From assembly GCF_033118175.1 (NCBI RefSeq), contig NC_083710.1, forward strand, positions 36,115,501 through 36,179,500: a stretch of 64,000 nt of DNA. The letters run 5' to 3'. How positions within the stretch are numbered: the first letter of the stretch is position 1; every line of letters begins with the position of its first letter. Under the pieces are notes generated by a model that searched no databases, had not been told where the DNA came from, and saw only the letters and a list, made by a program, of their open reading frames with translations. A program made the position numbers and the translations under genes. This stretch comes from Dama dama (lineage: Eukaryota; Chordata; Mammalia; Artiodactyla; Cervidae). Below, piece by piece: positions 10,469 through 20,089 of this stretch.

Positions 10469-12382
10469 GGCGGAATCCCAAACTGACTTTTTGCCTCCAT
10501 GCACACTGCAAACACCCTGGGCTGGATGGGGGTGGGGAGTGGGCTTTTTCTTTGCTGGTTGGAGCCCTTTGTCTCCTGCATCATTTGTGGGACCAACCGC
10601 ACCTCCCAAGCAATTCCTGCCTCAATCACCATTCAAATCAATCACTGTTTCTCTTTCACATTTTCAGAATTTTTTTTTTAATGTATGTTTTACAGATTGA
10701 AAATTATCTGTGTGCTTCCATCCCCCCACCCCATGTGTCGATACATGTGACACAGATTTTAAAATACGTGCAGTGGAAAAGAGGAAAAATGTGTGCTTGG
10801 AAATAATTTATGGCCAAATAAATCGTCCCTAGTATATTTATGTGTTCATGGAAAGGAATGATATTGACTTTATTTCTAGCCATTGTTGACATTTGACTAC
10901 TATTGCCTTGAGCATGACTGCTGAAAATTGGAACCTTCCTTTTATCAGAAATCTCTCTTTTTCTTGAGACAGAGGGGCTGATTCTTTCCTGTGTCAAAAG
11001 AAGTCTTTCTGATTTTCCAACAATGCCCAGCTCCTCGCCCGCCTGTCTTCTCTGCGGCTCACCCAGCCCCTCTGCTCCTGGCTGTGGTGTCAGGGCAGAT
11101 GGATGGCCCTGCCTATTTCGGGGTTGGCTCTAAACGTATCAGGAATGTTCTGGTATGTTCCGGTAGTGACACACTCATCTGGGTGATGCTCTACAGCTGC
11201 CGAAGTCTATTCTGCTGACTGTTAAGGGGCCACCTTATCATCCACCTTGTTCTAGAAGGGCTGGCAAGCAGACCCTGAGAGAACCTGCAAGGACAGCCCT
11301 CCTCCCCTGGATTGGGGTTTCCATCCTTCCAGGCTCCCTTCTCTCCAGCCCACGGGTCTCCCTTTGCCCTGAGCTCCCCGATTTTTCTCTGTCGGGGTGC
11401 CGTCCCCACCCCTCCACAGCTCTGCATCTTCTCCTTTTCATCTGTGTTTCAAACACACCTGCACCTGCCGTGTGTCCTGAGGCCTCTTGAAAGCAAGTTG
11501 ATAAACGAACCCCCATGAAGGCGAGCTTGCTGGTTAGTCCTCTCATTGACTGTGCCTCTCCCCTCTCTCGGTGCTCAGGTTTGCAGAGCCCTGGATGGCA
11601 GTGGTGGCGATTACATCACCAGGGTCACACCATGTATCCCCTGTCCTGCACGCTCATCTGGACCTTGCCCTAGGAGCTGCGGGTATCTTCTGAGCCACCC
11701 CTGCAGCTCTCCCCCCAGTGCCAGGATCCGGGCACAGGTGTTCACACGGAGATGGTTCCAGCATGGAAACACGACCATTTCCCCACTCTGGGTACAAGCT
11801 CAGGCCAGGGCTCTGTCTTCTGAGTCACCTTCGGAAGGGTAAAAGTACACCCATGTTCTGTAAATGCTTCTCAGGGGGCGTGGGATTGTCACGGGGACTG
11901 AAGGACCAGCCTTGGGTTGGGTCGGGCTTGAAAAGAGACAGGAAAAGTCACCTGGAAAAAGGCTTCGGAAAATAAAGAAAGGAAAGGCGGTTTAAAAAGA
12001 CTTGTGTGTAGGTTTCAGAAGCAGCAGCATGTGCCTGGGAGTAGGTTTACTTCCCTGGCGGGGTCAGCCTCTTCTGCACTGCTGCACTTACAGTTAACTC
12101 AGGAAGAAGCCGGTTGGAGCCCAGCCCTGCGGCCTCCGGTCCATGCAGCGCTGGAGGCCTCCCAAGGCAGCCCTGGGTGCACCTCATCTCCTCTGGAACA
12201 TGGCGTGCAAGGGGAATAGATCTGTTGAAAGTGCAGATTCCTGGCCAGCAGGAAGCTAGGTGGCCTTGGAATCGGCATCCAATCCGGATGCTCTGACTGG
12301 CCCTGATGCGGGATGCGGCTCACCCCGTGAGGGCTGGCCTGGCTGGCCAGACGAGCCCTGAGCTGCAAGGGGAGAGGGCTGA

Positions 12383-12445
12383 CTTCCAGCTTCCCCTCTG
12401 CTGTGTGACCTTGGACAAGTCACCCTGCCCAGATGGGTTACAAGG
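12383..12445 (+). mobile_element. MIR core fragment
   Basis: 'ctgctgtgtgaccttggacaag' followed by 'tcaccctgcc' is the MIR core in sense orientation. The rest of the element is missing or unrecognisable. Confidence 0.65.
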
Positions 12446-12512
12446 TCCTCTGGCCCCTACGGCCCCCACTGCACCCCCTCCACACCAGTTTCAAAACTGG
12501 GGGAAGCTAGGG

Positions 12513-12746
12513 TAGTATCTAGGCCTTCCCCGGTGGTTCAATGTAAAGCTTCCACCTGCAGCGCAACTGCTGCAGGAGACTTGGGTTCGATCCCTGGGTC
12601 GGGAAGATCCCATAGAGGAGGACATGGCAACATGCTCCAGTATGCTTGCCTGGGGAATCCCAAGGTCAGAGGAGCCTGATGGGTTATAGTCTGTGGGGTT
12701 GCAAAGAGCCACGACTGAGCATACACACATGCAGGTTAGTATCTAG
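12513..12746 (+). mobile_element. Bov-tA SINE with 10-bp target-site duplication
   Basis: Body 12523-12736. Exact duplication tagtatctag at 12513-12522 and 12737-12746. It is a diverged copy: the Bov-A end has 'tgggttatagtctgtggggttg'. Confidence 0.95.
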
Positions 12747-12964
12747 ATATTTTGCTTGGCTCAGCTCTGGGGAATTTCAGAACTCTGAAGAGGGGTGTAT
12801 CTTTATACTTTGATCCAGAAGGCCATGTTGGCAGAGGGCTGGCTCTCTGACTCCCGTCTGACCCTGGGTCCCTGCAGCCACCAGGCCAGCTGGCTACCCT
12901 GACCACATGACCATTACCCAAGCCGGGCAGCCCCACCTCCACACTTCAGGAGCAGCAGGGGCGT
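12747..12964. other. Short unique spacer
   Basis: No recognisable element between a Bov-tA copy and a MIR. Confidence 0.4.
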
Positions 12965-13074
12965 TAGGCCACCTCTCATTCACCAGCTGTGTGACCTTGA
13001 GGCCCATTGCCTCTCCTAGCCTTGGCTTCAGCTTCATTAAAATGGGATAATAGTAACAGTATCTCCCTCATAGG

Positions 13075-13605
13075 ATCTTCCCTGGTGGCTCAGGTGATAA
13101 AGAACCTGCCTGCTAATGCAGGAGATGCAAAAGTTGAAAAAAAAGTTGAAAATGAAAGTTGCTTTGTTGTGTCTGACTCTTTGCGATCCCATGGACTGTA
13201 TGGTCCATGGAATTCTCCAGGCCAGAATACTGGAATGGGTAGCTGTTCCCCTTTCCAGGGGATCTTCCCAACCCAGGCATGGAACCCTGGTCTCCTGCAT
13301 TGCAGGTGGATTCTTTACCAGCTGAGCCACAAGGGAAGCAAGATCTCCAGTGGATCTTCCCGACCAGGAATTGAACTGGTGTCTCCTGCCTTGTAGGTAG
13401 ATTCTTTACCAACTGAGCTATCAGGGAAGCCAATGCAGGAGATACAAAAGATGTGGGTTCAATCCCTGGGTCGAAAAGATCCCCTGGCGGAGGGCATGGC
13501 AACCCACTCTACTATTCTTGCCTGGAGAATGCCATGGACAGAGGAGCCCGGCAGGCTGCAGTCCATGGAGTCACAAAGAGTCGGACATGACTGAGTGGCT
13601 AACAC
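13075..13605 (+). mobile_element. Bov-tA SINE interrupted by another SINE
   Basis: The head is at 13075-13133, and the body resumes at 13432-13605 ('gatgtgggttcaatccctgg' to 'ggacatgactgagtggct'). The break coincides with a long target-site duplication belonging to the inner element. Outer flanks catag (13069-13073) and catag (13612-13616) may be the remains of its own duplication. Confidence 0.92.
13134..13431 (-). mobile_element. Dimeric Bov-tA SINE inside a Bov-tA
   Basis: 298-bp minus-strand insertion. On the minus strand a tRNA-like unit (13345-13431) is followed by a complete head plus Bov-A unit (13146-13340), giving a two-headed dimer. It is flanked by a 19-bp duplication, aatgcaggagatgcaaaag (13115-13133) and aatgcaggagatacaaaag (13432-13450), one mismatch. 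This makes it younger than its host SINE. Confidence 0.9.
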
Positions 13606-13721
13606 ATTGGGCATAGAGATTTGCGGGTGTTATTATTAGCAGTTAATCTGTATGAGATGGTCATCCTGGCACCTGGCACTTAGTGAGTAACTGCTGGGGG
13701 ATGTTATTGTTGCCATTGTTA

Positions 13722-13870
13722 CAGCACCTTACAGTTTACGAGGCGCTTCTATCCATATTACATGTTCCTCTGATTTTCGTAAAGACTCGTGGAGAAGGCA
13801 AGTCATTCCATGGTTCTGATCCATTAACTGTGACTCAGAGAAGTTCCAGGAGCTCATTTCTTTGGCCACC
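13722..13870 (-). mobile_element. MIR-like antisense fragment
   Basis: 'cagcaccttacagtttacgagg' to 'ggagaaggcaagtc...tgactcagagaag' resembles the antisense order of a MIR3-like element (cacttta...aaagc...gatgaggaaactgaggctcag). Divergence is high, so family assignment is tentative. Confidence 0.4.
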
Positions 13871-14590
13871 AAACCAGGAGTGGTCTGTGATTCACATCAA
13901 TGATGTCTGACTTGTGGTTGGCGGAGACTCATGTTTGAAAGGACCAGAGATCGTGTTTGTGGATGTGCACTGCTTCCACAGCGATACTGAGAGTGTTTAG
14001 AGGTGTCGTGGTGACGGTGGGGGTGGGGGCACCAGGCCGTCCTCAGGGGCCGGCTGTGTGCTGTGGGTGGGGCCAAGCGCCCCCCTCTCCCCTCCCTCTG
14101 TCCCACGTCCCCAGCCACCATGCGCTGTTTGTATCAGGACTTGGGCAGAGCAGCAGAACCAAGGACCACAGGTGTGGTTTCAGGTCTGGTGGACAAACTT
14201 GATGCCAAAAACTCGAGTCTGCCAAAAACTCCCTGAGCTCCAACCTGGGCCCAGCGGTCAAGGCGAGCATGGGGCAGGGGATGCAGACGGCCTGGAGAAC
14301 AGGTGCCTCTAAAGCACAGTGCAAGCGTGAGGCTGCCTGCCCGGATTGAGGCAGGAATGTAGGTCCTGGGGAAGCCCCGGGGTGGAGAGGAGGGCACAGG
14401 TCTCTCCTGCTCTCCATCCAGAACCGGCCAGCATCTCTGATGAGTGCCATCCACCCAGTAGGGAGCTTTGGCTTGAAAGCCCTGCTGTGTTTGCTGGGGT
14501 GGTGGGGAAGGTGGGGGGGGGGGGGCTTGCTTCCAAGAAAGTCAGGCTGGGAAGCACAGGAGATCCAGATGGAGAAAACCTGTGCCGAGC
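13871..14590. other. Unique GC-rich DNA with G13 tract
   Basis: No repeat family recognised. Contains a 13-base G homopolymer at 14513-14525. A 265-codon minus frame at 14043-14840 crosses into a BovB copy and has no domain, so it is not called as a gene. Confidence 0.5.
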
Positions 14591-14854
14591 ACAGATGCTG
14601 AAGCTGAAGCTCTGGTACACCTGATGCGAAGAGCCGGCTCATTGGAAAAGACCCAGATGCTGGGAAAGATTGAAAGCAGGAGGAGAAGGGGTGACAGAGG
14701 ATGACATGGTTGGTTGGCATCACCGACTTGATGGACGTGAGTTTGAGCAAGGCTTTGGGAGATGATGGAAGACAGGGAAGCCTGGCATGCTGCAGTCCAT
14801 GGGGTGGCAAAGAGTCGGACACAACTGAGCGACTGAACAACAGTAACAGATGCT
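14591..14854 (+). mobile_element. BovB LINE, 5'-truncated 3' end
   Basis: Body 14600-14845 is the last 246 bp of an RTE-clade BovB, ending 'cacaactgagcgactgaacaa'. Target-site duplication acagatgct at 14591-14599 and 14846-14854 is exact. 5' truncation is normal for target-primed reverse transcription. Confidence 0.93.
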
Positions 14855-15346
14855 ACTGGGGAATCCTGAGCCAACAGCAAAGTGAGCGAATGAGAAAGAG
14901 ACCAGACTCCAGGTTACGCAGCAGTTCCTTGGGGGTGTTGGCCCAAGGGCCCTTTGCTGGAGCCACATCATCGGCTGGAGGTGGTCCCCAAGTGTTGTGT
15001 CCAAGATCATGTTGCAGGCTACTCCTTCCTCCTTGACCCCCACAAGTGAGATTCCTGTGAAGACCTCTGGAGGGGGTTTCCTTGAAGGAGGCCTGTGTGG
15101 GTGGAGGGGGCGTGGAAGCTTGAGAGCAGGGCAGCTGGGGCCATGGGGTGCGTGCGTCTCTGTCCCTGAACGGCCCCCAAGGCCTCCCAGGCCCCCAAGG
15201 CCCTGCACTGAGGCTGCCGATCGCCAGGCAGCCTCTGGCTCGGACCCTGTGGCCCTGTCTTTTTATGGACAAGTCTGAGGAGAAGGCTGGGCTGGGATTG
15301 GGGCTGGGTGGGGATGTTGAAGGAGAAGGCAGCTTTTATTATCTGT
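14855..15346. other. Unique GC-rich spacer
   Basis: About 490 bp with several chance open frames (proline/arginine-rich) and no recognisable repeat. Leads into an AT-rich block. Confidence 0.45.
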
Positions 15347-15720
15347 GTGATTGTTTCCAAAACATTATCATCTCAGATTATTGGCCACAAATTTTCACCC
15401 GAAATCAGAGAGTAATAGGCTTTTACGGTGCAGTAAAAAGAGTATTAGCCTGTTCTGGGGTTGTCTCACTCGCTGTTTACTCCGTTTTATCAATATTGCC
15501 ATAATTTGACACTTGTGAGTAGAGGAAGATTGTAAAGTGTCCATAGATCCTATAAACCGTGCTAAATAGAGATTAGTATTACTCCTAAGTTTAAACCCTA
15601 GTAAAAGATAATTAAATTGATGGATGTGGCTGTAAATCTCCTTTTTATCAAGTGCTCACTCTCGTGCGGGCTGTCCAGAGCCTTATTATTTTACAGCATC
15701 ATTAATGCTCTGGCAGCATC
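15347..15720 (+). other. AT-rich conserved-looking block A, related to block at 20.27 kb
   Basis: Positions 15347-15640 align almost without gaps to 20269-20563 at an offset of 4921-4923 bp. Exact shared words are attgtttcc (15350), ataggctttta (15415), aatttgacacttg (15503), gtaaagtg (15532) and gataatt (15607). Identity over 15501-15560, counted by hand, is 44/60. It is full of TTTAT/ATAAA/TAATT homeodomain-like words and has no coding frame. It matches no repeat family I recognise. It is either an ancient repeat copy or a duplicated regulatory element. Confidence 0.65.
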
Positions 15721-15776
15721 AGCACCGGAAGTGGATGCTGCTGGCTGCTGAGTGAGGAGGCACCAGAACGTATAGG

Positions 15777-16425
15777 TTGTTATTGTCGTCTAGTCGCTCA
15801 GTTGTGTCTGATTCTCTGTGACCCCCATGGGCTGCAGCACGCCAGGCTTCCCTGTCCTTCACCATCTCCTGGAGCTTGCTCAAACTCATGTCCATCAAGT
15901 TGATGGTGCCATCCAATCATCTCATCCTCTGTTGTCCTCTTCTCCTCCTGCTCTAAATGTTTCCCAGCATCAGGGTCTTTTCCAGTGAATTGGTTCTTTG
16001 CAATCAGGTGGCCAAGGTATTGGAGCTTCAGCTTCAGCATCAGTCCTTCCAATGAATATACAGGGTTGATTTCTTTTATGATTGACTGGTTTGATCTCCT
16101 TGCAGTCCAAGGGACTCTGAGGAGTCTTCTCCAGCACCACAATTCAAAAGCATCCATTCTTTGGTGCTCAGCCTTCTTTATGGTCCAACTCTCACATCTG
16201 TACATGACTACTGGAAAAACCATAGCTTTGACTATATGGGCCTTTGTCAGCAAAGTAACATCTCTGCTTTTGAATATGCTGTCTAGGTTTGTCATAGCTT
16301 TTCTCCCAAGGAGCAAATATCTTTTAATTTTGTGGCTGCAGTCACTGTCCACAGTGACTTTGAAGCCCCCCAAAATAAAGTCTGTCACTATTTCCACTTT
16401 TTGCCCATCTATTTGCCACGAAGTG
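15777..16425 (-). mobile_element. BovB LINE 3' part with long open C-terminal frame
   Basis: 649-bp 5'-truncated BovB, from the 3' terminus (tcgtctagtcgctcagttg) to inside the ORF2-like region. The minus frame 16436-15798 stays open through the conserved segment RCESWTIKKAEHQRMDAF and the LRVPWTARRSNQSI motif, then shifts frame relative to the family near the 3' end. It lacks the catalytic RT and endonuclease parts, so it cannot move. A possible 'tatctgatg' junction lies at about 16425. Confidence 0.93.
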
Positions 16426-16663
16426 TATCTGATGTGCCCCCAAATCTGGTAGCCCTGGCTGTGACTCGAGTCCCCCTGCTGGGGCTGCTGGTGCCAAGGA
16501 GCCAGCCCACACACCCAGCACCGTCCAGCCCCTCACCTTTCTGGTCCTTGGCTCTTTGGGGCGCATCCTATGCATCTTCAAAGGTGGCCATTTCTGGCAC
16601 CCCTCCCTGAAACGCTCTTCTTGAAGCTCCAGTGGGGTCTCTGCCTTCTTCAGAGACGCTGTC
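16426..16663. other. Short unique spacer
   Basis: GC-moderate DNA without a recognised element. Confidence 0.4.
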
Positions 16664-16664
16664 A

Positions 16665-16695
<31 letters not shown>

Positions 16696-16702
16696 ATATA
16701 TG
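16664..16702. repeat. (AT)n tract
   Basis: 39 bp of imperfect AT alternation with one phase break near 16670, self-complementary and therefore cruciform-prone. It directly precedes a SINE target site. Confidence 0.95.
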
Positions 16703-16704
16703 TA

Positions 16705-16948
16705 ATATGTCATATTATGTTTTATGCTTGTGCTCCATTGTGTCTGACTCTTTGTGACCCTGTGGACTGTAGCCCGCCAGGCTCATCTGTCCATGAGATT
16801 CTCCAGGCAAGAATACTGGAGTGGGTTGCCATGCCCTCCTCCAAGGATCTTCCCGACCCAGGGATCAAACCCACATCTCTTACACCTCCTGCACTGTAGG
16901 CAGATTCTTTACCACTGAGCCACCTGGGAAGCCTCATATATGTCATAT
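16705..16948 (-). mobile_element. Bov-tA SINE with 11-bp target-site duplication
   Basis: Body 16716-16937. Exact duplication atatgtcatat at 16705-16715 and 16938-16948. The site lies in the AT-rich flank, as expected for endonuclease-primed insertion at T-rich sites. Confidence 0.95.
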
Positions 16949-18522
16949 AGATGTGGCCGAATAATGCCGCTTCTGGGAAAAATAAAGCGGCCAAACCACG
17001 ATTCAGCGGAGGTGGTTGACAGGCGGGCGTGCTGTTAGTAGGTGTCCACCGAGAGGGCATCCCCGGCCAGCCTGTATCTGAGCAGCTCAGTCCTTGCCAG
17101 GAGGCTCCCTTCACAGAAAGGACCAGGAGAAGCCTTTTCTCCCTTTGACGAGGCTGGGGGAGGGATGGGGGCTGGTGATGGAGCGGCGGCACCAAAGGGG
17201 GATGTGTCCCTGGGGCTGCTGTGCTGAGGAGTAACCAGAGGGGCCCCGGCCCGCACCCCACCCCTCCTGCACGTCTGCTAGCTGGGCCGAGCCTGCTGGC
17301 CTGGGATCCACTCTGGTCAGGGGCACAGCCCCCAGACATGGAGTCTTCATCCCCTATCTGTCCCTTCTGTCCAGGGTCACTGGGAAGAAGTGACCAAGCA
17401 CCTTCCCTCGCAGCCCACAGGCCATTGCAGGGTGGGGTGGGTGGCTGCTCGGGTGAGATTTGTGGCATCACCTGGCCCGATTGCAGTCTGGCTGCCACCT
17501 TGGGGGTCTGCATACCACCCAGGGTCAGGTGGTGGCCTCTCAAGGTGTTAGGCCTACAGCGGGATCCTGAGATAACGTCAGTGGCTTTGGAATCCCCATT
17601 GATCAGTACCTCACTGTTGATGGGACAGAGAGCCTGGGGGCCAGTGGTGTTCTTTGCACCCGCTCCCGACCTCGGTGGTGACCCCCTGAGTCAGGTCACT
17701 GGGCTCAGGGCTTTCTCACTGGCCTGGTGACAAGGCCAAGTTCTCAGGCCACTGGGCGAGGCTTGAGCTTTGACTGGCCTTGACCGGAGAGACCGGGACA
17801 CAGAGAACAAGGAAATAGTTTTGCAGAAGAGTCATCTGGGAGAGTCTGGCTTTGGCCATAGCAGATAAACACTTTTTTTTTTTCTCTTTTATTGCCTAAA
17901 GTTGAGCGATATGTACCGTGGTTGGAATTAGCAGGCTGAAAGTTCAGGAGATAAGGCGCCTCTCTTGGCATGAGTGATCGGCAGGCCTAGCGGTGGGGCT
18001 TGGCCACCTCTGAACTCGGGGCCCGGCTCCCAGCTGTGTGACTGTCTCAGCAGCAGGAGTGTGAGCACCGAAGATTCTGGACCACGTCCCCCGGCCCCAC
18101 CTGTGTGCAAAGCGTGGATGTGATTTTTTTGTCCTTGACTCAAGGCAGGCTGGACCACCGCAGAGTGCCCGGGTCTGCCTGCAGGGAGCACAGAACCCAC
18201 AGTGGGGCTTAACAGTGACCTCGTAGGCCCTGTCTGCTCGTGGTGTTTCTGGAGAGAAGTGGCCTCGCATGAGCCATTCTGGGCACTTGCAGTGTCTCTG
18301 GGTTAAAGTTAAAAGTGCTGCTCTGTTCCATGTGTTTCTCCCAGGCTGCTCTGCAGGGACTTCTACACCCAAGTCAGGGAACTACCGCCCTCGGCCTTGA
18401 TGCTGACCCTGTGGTCTGAAGACCAGACCCAGTCTCCATGTGCAAAAATCCTCTTTATCATTGTTTCTTGGGAGGCTGGTGAAGGTGCAAGAGCTTATTT
18501 CTGTAAACAGCTGATGTGCATA
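16949..18522. other. Unique GC-rich DNA
   Basis: About 1.6 kb without recognised repeats. AACCAC (16994-16999) and GTGGTT (17012-17017) form inverted RUNX-type half-sites. A 273-codon minus frame (17543-16722) ends in SINE translation and is composition-driven. A T11-type tract with 'ttctcttttattgcc' lies at about 17872. No gene. Confidence 0.5.
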
Positions 18523-18755
18523 TGTGCTAAGTCACTCAGTGTCTGACTCTTTGAGACCCCATGAACTGTAGGCCACCAGGCTCCTCTGTCCATGAGAGTC
18601 TCCAGGCAAGAATACTGGAGTGGCTTGCCCTTCTCCAGGGGATCATCCCGACCCAGGGATTGAACCCGTGTCTCTTGTATCTCCAGAATTGGCAGGAGGG
18701 TTGTGTTTTTTTTTTTTTTTTTTTTTTTTACCATTAGCGCCATCTGGGAAGTCCA
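18523..18755 (-). mobile_element. Bov-tA SINE with internal poly-T expansion
   Basis: Inverted copy whose head normally reads 'ggttctttaccactagcgcc'. Here the short T run has become 24 consecutive T (18706-18729) just before 'accattagcgccatctggg'. The rest of the SINE is ordinary, so the homopolymer probably arose by slippage after insertion. Confidence 0.93.
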
Positions 18756-19458
18756 AACATCTGGCTGGAGTTGACCAAGGCACCACCAGGGGCCCATAAA
18801 GGAGCAGCTGGCCCTTCTCCCCTGTCTGGACGTCGGGGTGTTTTGCTGTGACGTAAGCGCATGACAGTGAAAATGTCCTGTAAAAAGAGAGACAGCAGCC
18901 CCCAGAGCATCCCATCCACAGAGGTCCTGGACCTGGAAGGTGCAGCCGGGCCTCCAGGGGGAACTGAGCTGAAGCCTCAAGAAAGAGGAAGCAGGTGCCA
19001 TTTGCACAAGAAATCTGTTCTCAAAATGTCATAATAAAAATGGTCTCCCTGGGTCAGAGTCCACTCCTCAACCTCCTCATTTTGTGCTTATTAAGTGACT
19101 GAGCCGAGCAGTCCAGGGCTCCGGGAGGGTGGAGAAGACACATAAGTGAGCACGGGAACTACATGCAGGGCCGAGCAGCCTCGTTTCCTCCAGGCCTGCT
19201 GTGGACTGAGTGTGTGTGTGTGTGTAGGTGTGTAGGTTTGCATGTGTGGGCAGGGTGGACACACAAACCCACCAGACTTGCTCCCAGCCCTGGTCATGTC
19301 TCTGACTTCCTAGCCTCCTGACCTGAAAGTTCTCACTTTGGGAATCTACAACAACCTTTAATAAACATCTGATGAACATTTTTTTTTTCCCCCTCTCAAA
19401 GGTTATTTTTCAGTTAAATGACCATATGCCACATTTGATATGACGTCTCTAATTAAAA
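18756..19458. other. Unique spacer with CRE-like site and short (TG)n
   Basis: Contains TGACGTAA at 18849-18856 (ATF/PAR-bZIP-like), 'caccaccaggggccc' at 18781-18795 (weak CTCF-like) and (TG)7 at 19211-19225. No gene recognised. Confidence 0.45.
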
Positions 19459-19670
19459 GGGCTTCCCTGGTGGCTCAGGTGGCAAAGAATCTGCCTGCAG
19501 TGCAGGAGACCCGAGTTTGATCCCTGCATCGGGAAGATCCCCTGGAGGATGAGATGGCAACCCACTGCAGTATTCGCGTCTGGAGAATCCCATGGACGGA
19601 GGAGCCTGGCGGGCTGCAAGCCACAGGGTTGCACGGAGCTGGACACGCCTGAGCGACTGGGCAGCAGCGG
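19459..19670 (+). mobile_element. Bov-tA SINE
   Basis: Plus-strand copy from 'ggcttccctggtggctcag' to 'gacacgcctgagcgactgg'. It directly precedes a CHR-type SINE in the same orientation. Confidence 0.95.
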
Positions 19671-19680
19671 CAGCTCTGAC

Positions 19681-20010
19681 TGGAAGCATCGGACTCCTTA
19701 GTGGGTAGGAATCCGCCTGCCAATCCAGGTGAGGTGAGTTCGATCCCTGGTCCGGGAGAATCCCACATTCAGTGGAGCACCTAAGCCCGTGGTCACAACT
19801 GCTGAGCCAGCACTCCAGAGCCCATGAGCTGCAACTACTGAAACCCAAGAGCCTAGAGCCTTTACCCCACAACAAGAGAAGCCACCGAGGTGAAGCCAGA
19901 GAACCACAGTGAACAGTAGCCCCTGCTCACCACAACTAGAGAAAAGTCTTCACAGCAACAAGGACCCAGTGCAGCCAAAAAAAAAAAAAAACTTAAAAAA
20001 AAAAAGTCAC
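19681..20010 (+). mobile_element. CHR-type tRNA-derived SINE, long form
   Basis: About 330-bp cetartiodactyl SINE: tRNA-like head ('cctgccaatccaggtgaggtg...gttcgatccctggtc'), then the characteristic degenerate repeats (gcaactactgaaacc, agcctagagcc, caacaagagaagccacc, gaacagtagcccc, caacaaggacccagtgcag) and an A-rich tail at about 19978-20006. Confidence 0.85.
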
Positions 20011-20089
20011 CTTATATTGGGGGAGTGAAGAGAAGAAAACAAGAGAGGGGGAAGAAAAGAAAAAGAATAACAGCACGCAAAACACCCAG

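Larger units (their letters stand above)
9698..12382. other. Long repeat-poor stretch with conserved-looking AT-rich blocks
   Basis: The longest stretch of the first half without a recognised transposon. AT-rich segments at 9830-10040, 10240-10480 and 10640-10990 look like conserved non-coding elements: homeodomain-like TTTAT/ATAAA and GATA words, few CpGs, no coding frame. The part at 11000-12380 is GC-richer without clear motifs. A G4 motif lies at 10090-10112. Conservation is an inference from texture only. Confidence 0.45.
12965..13730 (+). mobile_element. MIR split by nested SINE insertions
   Basis: The left part (12965-13073) reads 'accagctgtgtgaccttgag' through 'aaaatgggataatagtaac'. 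The right part (about 13612-13730) resumes with 'tggcacctggcacttagtgag' and 'gatgttattgttgcc', the normal MIR 3' section. About 535 bp of younger SINE separates them, so the MIR predates both nested elements. Confidence 0.8.

Noticed and set aside
14043..14840. 265-codon minus-strand open frame
   Set aside because: It begins inside a BovB 3' end and continues into GC-rich unique DNA. No recognisable domain.
16994..17017. Inverted RUNX-type half-sites (AACCAC...GTGGTT)
   Set aside because: Hexamers of this kind are expected many times in 64 kb, and nothing else supports regulation here.
16722..17543. 273-codon minus-strand open frame
   Set aside because: The last third is Bov-tA translation (the typical GGLQS...SQRVRHN pattern) and the rest is GC-rich, Pro/Ser-rich chance sequence without a domain or splice context.
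18781..18795. CTCF-like ccaccaggggccc
   Set aside because: The right half deviates from the motif and it lies next to a SINE.
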